NCBI GenBank assembly: GCA_018857735.1
Contig: JABMCL010000882.1
Location: forward strand, 717,001 to 781,000
Direction: 5' to 3'
Length of the DNA stretch: 64,000 nucleotides
Origin: Alviniconcha marisindica
Lineage: Eukaryota > Mollusca > Gastropoda > Provannidae
Below, piece after piece: positions 54,815 to 64,000 of the stretch. A program made the translations under genes and the position numbers. The notes under the pieces were generated by a model that was not told the origin of the DNA, did not search any database, and saw only the letters and a list, made by a program, of their open reading frames with translations. Position 1 is the stretch's first letter. Every line of letters starts with the position of its first letter.

Positions 54815-54950
54815 GAAATACCTAAATAAGAGTCAGCACAGAAAGTTGACTTTGGAAGAGAACATTCTCCCACCGCTTCCTCTGGGACAAGAAGCAGAGA
54901 CCTTTCGATCATGAGTCCGGCGCTCTAACCTCTGAGCTAATCCCGTTCCT
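54815..54950 (-). mobile_element. tRNA-derived SINE, family with GTTGACCTT body, copy 2
   Basis: On the minus strand GGGATTAGCTCAGAGGTTAG (A box) is followed by AGCGCCGGACTCATGATC and a decayed B box, then GGGAGAATGTTCTCTTCCAA and AGTCAACTTTCTGTG. This is the same body as the copy at 14370-14532. Confidence 0.7.
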
Positions 54951-54965
54951 GATACATAACTGTGA

Positions 54966-55068
54966 TCACACACACACACACTGATACACACACACGCACG
55001 CACGCACGCACACGCACACACACACACACACACACACTGATACACACACACACACACACACACACCAC
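54966..55068. repeat. (CA)n with CTGATA interruptions
   Basis: CA microsatellite with repeated CACTGATACACA and GCACGCACGC words. Confidence 0.92.
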
Positions 55069-55189
55069 AGAGCCACACTGATAATACACACACTGACAAC
55101 ACACACATGCACGCAGACACAAGTGGAGGTTGGTATTTTTGTGCAGCGTGTTTATAGTTCTTGCGTCATATCCTCCCGATGCGTCCCGC

Positions 55190-55400
55190 CTTCCCCACCC
55201 TGTTGGTCGTTTGTATTGACCCAACCGAGAACCAGACAACCCCCCACCCCCACCCCCCCCCCCCCTCGCGCCTTGCTCACTGTCCATTTGCCACTCCCCC
55301 ACCCCACCCCCAACTCCCGGCCCCTCAAATCCAACCGAGATCCAGACAAACCAGACCCCCCCCCCCCGGCCCCCTTTTTCGCTGTCCAGTTGCCCCGACC
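55190..55400. repeat. C-rich minisatellite, about 2 units
   Basis: CCAACCGAGAACCAGACAA, poly-C, CTCACTGTCCATTTGCC and then CCAACCGAGATCCAGACAAA, poly-C, CGCTGTCCAGTTGCCCC form two related units, similar in style to 49.85-51.36 kb. Confidence 0.65.
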
Positions 55401-58400
55401 CCCCTGTTCTGACTCGATCGCTTACAGGGTCAAAATCGGCGATCCCCAGCAGACCTATTTGAAGCAGTGTTGCATCAAGTCTATTCTCTGCGAAGACTGT
55501 GAAGGCCATGTCAAATATTTGATGGCTCAGCTCTTTGCAGGTTTGCTCTGCTGGACGGGGAAGGGTCCGTTTGAAGAAGGGTGGTGTGGAGTCCGGAGGG
55601 GGTGGGGGCGTCGGGGGGAGTGGCCACTGTTGTCAGAACCTCTCGTCACCTTCGCGGCGATTCAGGCTTGTCATTCTGTCATCCGTCTGCTCCGGCGATT
55701 GTGACAAATGTAATTGATTTTTCTTTCGTTTGCTAGGCCTTTCGTAATATGGGTTCCATTCTGTCTTGCACATTGGCAGTGTTTCGTTTTGCACTTTTCG
55801 GTCTGAGAGAGAGAAAGTCACCTCTGGTCCTTGCACTCAGCCACCCACGCGACCACGCGAACAGCTGGTTTATTGGCTAAACTTCCACCTGTCGAACCAA
55901 TCGGCGGCCTCCATACGCCTCGCCCCCTATCAGCCATGCAAACGACCTTTCCAAATATGGCAGTCCTGACCTTTTAGCCTAGTGTGTAACGTGTGAGGTT
56001 GGTCGAGGGGAATGGAGTAAACAGAAAATTCATGAACCGCAAAACGATTGCTGTCGGCCGGCATATGGTTAAAAGCGTTACTGTGTGGAGCTTAGGTAGA
56101 GTTGGTCGTTATAATGAACATATCTATATATATATATATATATGTATTCTTTCCGGTTTGAGTAGAGACAAAGCTTTTCAAAGTGAACTGACAGTGATCG
56201 CAGATGTTGGTGGTTTTGTTGTTTGTTTGCACAAAACAGGTTCTTTTGGCGTTTTGGACGTCGTTAAACTGATTCTGTGACAATTGTACCCGAGGTAAAA
56301 GAGGGCTTGGAAACAGATTTGAGAGGACCCCCGCCCTCTATCCGGCATTTGTAGTGTTTACAACTGCCATTTGCACTCACCTCAACCCCGGCCCCACCGC
56401 ATAGGCTACATTTGCTCTTCTTCTTTTTTCTTTTTTTCCTTCCCCCCCCCATCTTCTTTAGATGTCTATTATTTACCAGAAGCCTACAAAGTCTGTTTAG
56501 CTTTATTCCGAACTACAGTATCAAGTCACACAACCCCGGTACATGGTCGCGTGTGAAATTTTATCGCAGCAGAATGCACGATGAACGAAAAAGCAGGGTC
56601 TTCTTTCTGAGCTGGGATGTCCTGGAGAAGAAAGGGGAGGGGTTGGAATCGGATGGATAGGTCGGGACGGGACGGGGGGGGGGGGGGGATAACAGCCGCG
56701 CCGTTCCCTTTGATGTTGTGTATGTCGGAGGGACAGCAACTGAAGAAACACTCCGTGCCAAGTGTGTGTTTTGTGTGTGTGTGTGTGTGTGTGCGGGGAA
56801 TGTGTGTCTGGCCTGGTTTAGCGAGTTGCAGAGTTCACGGTATGGAGTCGCCGTGTCGGTGCAGTGGCCATGTTCTTTGTGTGTTTGCCGTGCCGTCAAG
56901 TGCCCAACCCCCCCAAATGGCCGCCTAGCCTTGACGTTGCACAGTCGCTCGGGGGCTCGAGGTCTCCCACCCCCTCCTGCGCTCTCTGACTTTTTGTGAG
57001 GCTCGTGCAGCGTCCGTGTAGAGAACTGTGACACGCAGGGGTTCTGATGGACTGGTTGACAGCCGACTGACTACACAACCGCGCGACTGGGCCGGCTGTA
57101 GTGCACGTTGCACCGAACTCACGTTGCTACCCGTTCACCCTCCGACCCCAGTGGTTTTGATCAGACTTGTGATACTAGTAGACACTTCGTCTGTGTGTGT
57201 GTGTGCTGTGACTGCCTTTTCACGGATTTTAGCTGTGGTGTTGGCGCTTGTTGGATTCCCCCACCCCCCCCCCTCCCCCTTCTCTCCAATCCGGAGTCTC
57301 CTTGGAGGTAAGGAACACTACACAAACCACCCCCTCCTCGGTTAATCACCAGCTACAGGCCCTTGCCCTCGTTTCGATTTCTCAGTTAAAAACGCTCTCA
57401 TTTCGCTCAGTGTTTTTGCCGGTTTGAACGATAGTTGCGGCTGGATGACCGGTCCAGCTGGGGGAGGTGTGGGGAGTACGGTTGGGGGCATGGAGAGGTG
57501 ACTGACCTTTGAAACATCACTGTAGGGTCCGTCCGCTTCACCTCGAGAACTAGGCTGGCTCTGCTCAACAAGCCTGCCACACAAAGGCGCCTATTTTTAG
57601 CTCCGTAGCAGACGGCAAAGGAGGGCGGACAGACGGCGTGGTGCTCGGGTTTGACACACGTTATCCGCATGCTACATTGTTTCGGTGTGCATCGCATGGT
57701 ATTTACCCGGAAGTCCTTGGACGGGGAAGTAAAGGAGGTTGGCCTGAGGAAGAGTGCTGCCAGACTATGGTGAAGACTTAAAGGGAACACCATTAAGTCT
57801 TGATCACAATTGATCACAGTTTATAGTAAACTTGAATTTTTTCTTCTCCCATTTTGAACCAGCATATGGTGGTTCTGTTAGTTTTTTATCATATTGCCTC
57901 CGAAGTGTGTGCCCCCCCCCTCCCCCCTTAAATTTAGGTCCTAATTGCACAGCCGTGCTGGTGCACTCTTTACTCTTTGCCAGGGAAGAACACAAATGGG
58001 TTTACGTTAGCTCCTGATAGAATAGTGGTCATTTCTATAGTGCACACTGCAGTGTTTCACTGACAAGGGTGAGTACACCACGCTTTACAAAAGCAAATAA
58101 AAAAATGTATACGGTAAATAAAATCTCCAGAGTAGTATGTTAACATACAATTTTAGTCCTCACACACCACACAAACATGCGTCTTTAAACATATCTGTCA
58201 TACATGCCAACCTTGTTCATGATGTCATGCACCAGAGATAAAATGGCAATGCTCACAGCCGTGTTTTTGCAACTTTTAGATGTCAGTTTTTAAAGAAACT
58301 AAACCATAAATCTACTGAAAATTGCAGTGGGTCTTTAAAAACAAAAATGTATTCCAGAGTCCATTTCTGTTGACAGGGCATGTGATATTTGTTTTGATTG

Positions 58401-61400
58401 ATTGTAGGGCTTAATGTCCATAGAGACAACATAGGGTTGGTGGGCATGGAGAGGTGAGAGGTTACCTAAGAGTAGCTTGTTCCAAATCTAAGCACCCTGA
58501 CCCACAAAGACCAAAGAGACTGGTCAGCCACCACCAAAACATAAATGTTATGGTGGTGGGGACCTCGCCAGTGTGCAGCCACTTACATACTTCACAACTT
58601 GCTCTTTCAACAGCTGTGTGTGCAACTTGCTCTTTCAACAGCTGTGCAGGACAAAGTCACAAAGAGTTGGACAACCAGTTGTTGAAACCTGAAGCAAAGG
58701 ACAGTCCGGTTCACTATATGAGAGCCCAGCTCCACCTCCCTTTAGTTTTAAATAAAGCCACATGTCTTTGGGTTACAGTACATTCATGCTGTTAGTGTTA
58801 GGGGGAAAATATGATCTTTTAGATGAGCACTGGTAAGAGACTTTTCATTTCAGTTACAAAACACACTGATCTTAATTCTGACCTACATGCTGACACAATA
58901 AAGATGGGTGAAATTGGCAGTTTTAAGTCTAGGATGTGACGCTAGGAATTATTATTGGCATTTTGTTCGTTTGCCACTAATTGACTAAATCAGGAGTAAC
59001 GTCAAAAACAAACAAAAAAGATTGGGGGGGGGGGGAGTTCAAAATGATTTTAAATAAAGGAGGTAAATAGACACACACACACACACAAAAAAAAAAAAGG
59101 AGGTAAATAACAAAGCCAATGGGTGCACAAGAAAGGAAAGTGTAACCATCAGAAAAGCACAAGCCCAAGGCTACTTTTATTTTCATGTTTATAAACAGTT
59201 GGTTGAACAGTTCAAGGTGACATACTCAGGACTATAACTTTATAAGTTTACTTGTTTGACGCTCCCAGAAATATTCTTATTGTCTGTTGGTATGTTTTCA
59301 TTAAAAAAAATTTTTTTAAACCAAGTTCAACCAAGTTTTTCATTTAAAAAAAAAAATTGTACCCCAAACATTCCTGGGATCTGCCTTGATTCTAAAGGCT
59401 TCTGGTTGGGTGAGGGCTAGGTTTAGGTTTTGAATTTTCAGAAGCAGTGCATGCTGATGATACTGGAATTGAGGGGGAGGTGAGGGGAGTGAGAAGTCTC
59501 TAAGCGATAATGCCACTGATGAACAGAACCAGTCAGGCAATCGCAGGTTAATGAGAGGAAGTAATATCACCACAGGAGGAACTCTGAAATTGTAAGAGAG
59601 AGAGGAAAAGAAAAAACAACAAGAAAAACTACCCATTTATTCATAATTGTATTACCTGGACATTAGTTTAAACATTTTGTTCAGGTGTACACACAGCGGT
59701 CAAGAGATATTTATATATCATTAATGTTTTACTTGTTCTAATAGTACATGCAGGCAGCTGTACAGTAATAAAGGTGTACAGCTGATTGTATGTGCTGTTA
59801 GAATAAGTTAAACATGTGTGTGTGTGTGGATTACCTCTGGACCTGTGTGTGTCACTGTGTGAGAGAGAGAGAGAGGCAGGGGGGGGAGGAAAAGAGAGAG
59901 CATACATGTCTGTTCTGTGAATCGGATGCACATGTGAACTTAAACTTATATATATATATATAAAGAAGCTGGTTGCATACAGAGAAGAATGTGTGGTTTG
60001 TGTTTTTTCTTCTTCTTGGGGTGTATCTAACAGAGCTGTCCACAAGACAGGAAGATACTGCTAGTCTAGTGGTCAGGCAGAGCTTGCATCCAGAGCTGTG
60101 CCCCGATCTTTTAACACATGGCAGGGTGTTCTGGCCTCAGAGGGACACTGTTAGTGCAAGCAGTACCACCAAAATGGAATTGGAGGTCATGCTCTGAGGA
60201 AAGTGATTCTGGGAAATTAATACTGTGTGCAATAAGTGTGGTGGCCTCATTTTGAGGTTAGTATCACAGTTGTCAACCAAAACTTTCCAACTTTAAATTA
60301 ATTCTGCAGTAATCATAGTGGCATCATTTTGAGGTTATTTTCACCAAAACTTTAATAGCAAATTAGACATATCACACCTTTAGTCTTGGAGTAACATCTA
60401 GTTATCATGACACTATGTCCTTGTTTGTGCTATTGCTATCTGCCTGTGAATAATGCTTAGCCCAAGATTGATGCTGTTGTTTGCATGATACATTGATAGT
60501 GATACCATTGCAACCAAGATACACTGTTTAAACTAAAGGAGCCTAATATGATATTCATACCTGATTTTTGATTATGAATGGCTGGTTGCTGTTGCTGAGT
60601 GGTAATATCCAAGGAGGTGGTTGGAAATTCCTGGGACATTTTAAATATAATTTTTGGTCATAAATATCAGACTCATCCAAACCGAGTTGTACCAAGCCAA
60701 TAAAGCCAATATTTGCAACCGAAAAGTGAGTTTTATTACATTTGTGTCTTTCAGTATCGTATGCTCCACTGACTTTTGATCTAGATCTAGTTTCCGAGTA
60801 ACACCGTGCAGGCTTCCTCAGTGCTGACGTCGGCAAAACAATCGAACTCGTGTACTGACGACTCGCATTTTACAGACTGTTATCACTCACTTTTGTTGCA
60901 AATTTTGGCTTGATTCATTAGATATGAAGCTCTTTGAATGATATTTGTGACCCAAAAAGGCATTTAAAATATGCCAGGAATTTCCGACCGCCTCCTTGGG
61001 TATTACCGTTACACTAACAATAACATCCGTTACGTAAAAAAGTCCCGTTGCTGTCGGAGTTCATAAGTTGGTTGAATCAACGGGGGGGTAGAAAAGAGGG
61101 CAAGGGGAGACTAGTCGAGTATGGCCAAGGTGGACGAAGGTTCAGCGGCGGTTATGTTGTCATGGTCATGGTGTTGTCGCTGCGTGCACTCGACGGCGGC
61201 GTGACTCTGAGCACGTAGCTCATTAGCAACATCGAGCCCTTCTCACTGGCAATCATCTTGAGGTCTCTCTTGAATAGTCGCCATCATCTGGAGTTCGCTC
61301 TTGAATCCTCCCCCCTCCCCTTTTCAACATCCCCCCCCCCCCCCCCTTAGACACTGCAATGCACCACTTTATGTACGTAGACTATAAATGATGTGGACAC

Positions 61401-61929
61401 TCAGAAGTCGTCTACGTGCTCTCTCTCTCTCTTCGTTACGCTTCCCATCCCCTTCCCTTCCCATCATCAGGGTTGTCACGTGACATTGCTTTCAAAGGAG
61501 GGGGTGGGGATGGAGACTTCAGACTAGACTCCTTTCTCTCTCAGGTCTTTCGCCCCCCCCCCCCCCCACCCCCCCCCATACAGCACATTTTACTTGTCAT
61601 GAAGATTACATATAGTATGTAAATAAATGCTCACAGTGAGTCTGAATACCAAACATTGGAGTAAAAACCGACAGTGAAGTCGTGCAAGTCAGTGACACGG
61701 ACAGTGTAACAGTACATTACTACCTTTCAGGACAAAGCTGTTTTAGAACAGGGAATTGAACCTGTGCAGGTCATTGTTCACTGCCACCTGTAACTGTAGC
61801 CCTGTAACGGTTGAAGGTAAGAAGCCTCTTGGCTGATGTAAGCATAGAATTGGCTCCAAGTTTAGAACTGGATATTATTCAGTGCTAATGCTCTACATGT
61901 CAGTAAGACACAGCACTATGGAAATGACC

Positions 61930-61992
61930 ACTATTATTATTATTTTAGTTAAGCAACACTGCCCTCCACCCCTGTCAGTCTGTACAGTGTGT

Positions 61993-62040
<48 letters not shown>

Positions 62041-62190
62041 CACCTTGCACATAGTTACATTTAAACCTGTGTTGATGTGTACACATTATGTATTAGCTCT
62101 TTGTTAAATTGATGTGTGTTATGTTTGTTCAATGCTTTGAGCTGCAGGGTATATATATACACTTTAGAAATTTCCATTGCTGTTAGTATT
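61930..62190 (+). mobile_element. LINE 3' UTR fragment, second copy
   Basis: TTTAGTTAAGCAACACTGCC, TGTCAGTCTGTACAGTGTGT, a GT tract (61993-62038), CACCTTGCACATAGTTA, TTGATGTGTACACATTATGT and GTTCAATGCTTTGAGCTGCA match 3490-3720 in order. Confidence 0.75.
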
Positions 62191-62755
62191 ACAGCTAACT
62201 TCAAATTTCAGGCCAGAGAAATGTTCATCATTCAATGACAATGCTCAGATAGTGTGATTTATATTAATTATTAGGTAATGGTGTGAATGACTTAAACCAG
62301 AACTTGCCACTTGCATCAGTGATCCTTAGGACTTATCAGGTCCATGTCACCATGTGAGGTTTGTTTGTACCAAACCCTGGACACAAACTACAAAACAGTA
62401 TAGCGCAAAACTGGTGACCTTGGCTTCTAGTTCTACAGACTGTAAACAACAGCTTCATAGTCTTAGTCATAAACCTAGGGGTCTCTGACCTTTCACTGGC
62501 TGAGTGTAGGTCTGGGGTAAAAGGGAAAACACATCTCTGCCCTATGTAGCAAGTGGTGTGGGTGTAATGAAACATTTTCCCCACTCACAAAGTTGTTTTC
62601 CACTCACAATGCACACCTTTTTTTTTTAAAGAGGATTCCTTCACTAACTTACCAGTATCAAGCCGAAGGTGGAAGCTTGATAACAAACTGTGCCTGTGCT
62701 ATTTAAAGCTGATAAGATTTGTATTGTGGTGGACAACACAGTGTGTTGTGTTATA

Positions 62756-62880
62756 TATATGTGTGTGTGTGTGACTGTGTGTGTGTGTGAGAGAGAGAGA
62801 CTCTCTGTGTGTGTATGATATAATAATGTGTGTGTGTGTGAAACACAAAAAATGTTTGTGTGTGAGAGAGAGAAAGAGGG
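62756..62880. repeat. GT/GA mixed low-complexity repeat
   Basis: Short TA, GT and GA runs alternate. Confidence 0.85.
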
Positions 62881-63029
62881 ACATTGAAATACATAGAGTG
62901 GCAATTTATTTTTAATTCCTAATCAGCCATGAGAGAGCAAGAGAGTGTATTAAAACAAAAATTGTTGGTTACAATCATGGCAACACAGACTTGCCAGCTT
63001 GAGATAATTTTAATGTTGCAGACCCCCTC

Positions 63030-63104
63030 TCCTCCCCCCCCCCCCCCCCCCCCACCACCTGACTTTTCAGTGTATTGATATGTACTGCAGTTCTACCAGA
63101 CCAA

Positions 63105-63178
<74 letters not shown>
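63030..63178. repeat. Poly-C tracts followed by (CA)n
   Basis: C runs at 63036-63053 and 63105-63120, then a pure CA run to 63178. Confidence 0.93.
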
Positions 63179-63180
<2 letters not shown>

Positions 63181-63694
63181 TAAAAATAAAGTTAATTTGT
63201 ACTGGAAAGCTGTCACATGAACATTGAGCCGGAATTCAGAACAAAGACCTGAATTGCCAGCTGTAATGCTGACTTGGCATGCGAGTAACATACTACCAAA
63301 GTATATAAACTACCAAAAATACAGTATTCTTAACAGTATCATTCAACAGAGGGCTGAACTATATTACTGTTAGCAACATTATATTAAGAAAACAGTTAAA
63401 TATGTTGTTGTTTTACCCCCCCGCCCCCCCCACAATTGAAAAAACAATTCACTGAAGAAATTGACTGTTTTAGTGTTTACATCCAGAACCATTCCAAACA
63501 GACCTGCTGGTCAAGGGAAATGGTTGAAAATATTTCATTGTCATTGTGTGCTAAGGGAGCAATGTCGCGCTGTATGTGCGTCGCTAATTCTGGAGGGCAA
63601 GGGTATACTAGACGTCTAATGATCTATGGAATTCCAGAGTTGCTTCCCTTGAACCAAACCCTCGCACTGGCACAATATTTTTTTAAAAATCAGA

Positions 63695-63815
63695 TTCTTA
63701 TTTAGTTCAGTTTAGTTCAGTTCAAGATGGTATCTGTGCACTCAGAAAAGCCCATATGCTCTCCACCCCTCCTCTCGGAAGTCTCCCCAACGATGCCTTT
63801 GAAACCGTGCCAATG
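63695..63815 (+). repeat. Dispersed repeat (TTCAGTTCAG family), copy 2
   Basis: TTCAGTTTAGTTCAGTTCAA, GATGGTATCTGTGCACT, CCTCTCGGAAGTCTCCCCAA and GATGCCTTTGAAAC align with 10465-10560. Confidence 0.7.
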
Positions 63816-64000
63816 CCTGGGTGATTGACAACGTTGGCCCTCCCTTGTCCTTTCAAGGAAGATCGTCAGTCTTTTCAGATTCTTAGGTGAACTGGAAACA
63901 AAAATCTTGGTTCTTGAATTTAGCATACAAACGAGCACTAATTGGCTTATTAATTATGCTGTGTTCATATCTTATGCAGATCTAGTGCTATGAATCCCAG

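Larger units (their letters stand above)
42091..64000 (+). other. Apparent KDM6A intron 5 (open at window end)
   Basis: No further KDM6A exon was recognised on the plus strand, so the intron would exceed 21.9 kb, unless an exon is lost in the poorly resolved poly-C region. It contains microsatellites, poly-C/G tracts, CT-rich arrays and dispersed repeats. The stretch 58.0-61.9 kb is mostly unique AT-rich sequence in which I see no gene. GC-rich, CpG-containing sequence at 56.6-57.7 kb has no identifiable exon. Confidence 0.55.

Noticed and set aside
54880..54950. Intact tRNA gene (Met-like) on the minus strand
   Set aside because: A-box-like head and CAT context are present, but the T arm does not form and the sequence continues into a SINE body.
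55430..55540. Possible KDM6A exon 6 (open segment with Cys-rich translation)
   Set aside because: The translation (QTYLKQCCIKSILCEDCEG) does not resemble the TPR sequence expected after YFHFNSFRW, and the phase is not supported.

Overview
The window is invertebrate nuclear DNA: spliced genes with GT-AG introns, tRNA-derived SINEs, LINE 3' ends, terminal-inverted-repeat elements and very many CA/GT, GA/CT and poly-C/G microsatellites. The repeat flavour suggests a mollusc, probably a gastropod. That is inference, since no species-diagnostic sequence was recognised.

Two protein-coding genes were rebuilt exon by exon, and they are transcribed away from each other. On the minus strand (24158 down to 5932) is a complete pantothenate kinase 4 (PANK4) gene. 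It has 16 coding exons joined by in-phase GT-AG introns and encodes 773 residues, which I recall as the length of human PANK4. It combines an N-terminal type II pantothenate kinase fold with a C-terminal DUF89 metal-dependent phosphatase domain. On the plus strand, from 32016, are the first five coding exons of a KDM6A/UTX-type histone H3K27 demethylase: the N-terminus and the start of the TPR region. The rest of that gene lies beyond the window.

Layout: 1-5.9 kb, repeat-rich DNA downstream of PANK4; 5.9-24.2 kb, PANK4 with several intronic tandem arrays; 24.2-32.0 kb, the region between the two genes; 32.0-42.1 kb, KDM6A exons 1-5, with a 2.77-kb TIR element and a minisatellite in intron 1; 42.1-64 kb, apparently KDM6A intron 5, with long poly-C/G tracts, CT arrays, a C-rich minisatellite and older repeats. 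Parts of 43-44.3 kb look like poorly resolved assembly.

The most interesting observations: (1) this PANK4 keeps the catalytic Glu and Arg whose loss makes mammalian PANK4 a pseudokinase, so it may be an active kinase fused to a phosphatase; (2) it lacks the Thr that AKT phosphorylates in human PANK4; (3) two PANK4 exons have had their 3' end plus 5' splice site amplified into tandem arrays, giving three in-frame 39-nt potential microexons after exon 12 and a ladder of in-frame alternative donors after exon 6; (4) the KDM6A orthologue has a Lys/Glu-rich insertion of about 70 residues inside its first TPR; (5) several dispersed repeat families, some with terminal inverted repeats, recur within these 64 kb.
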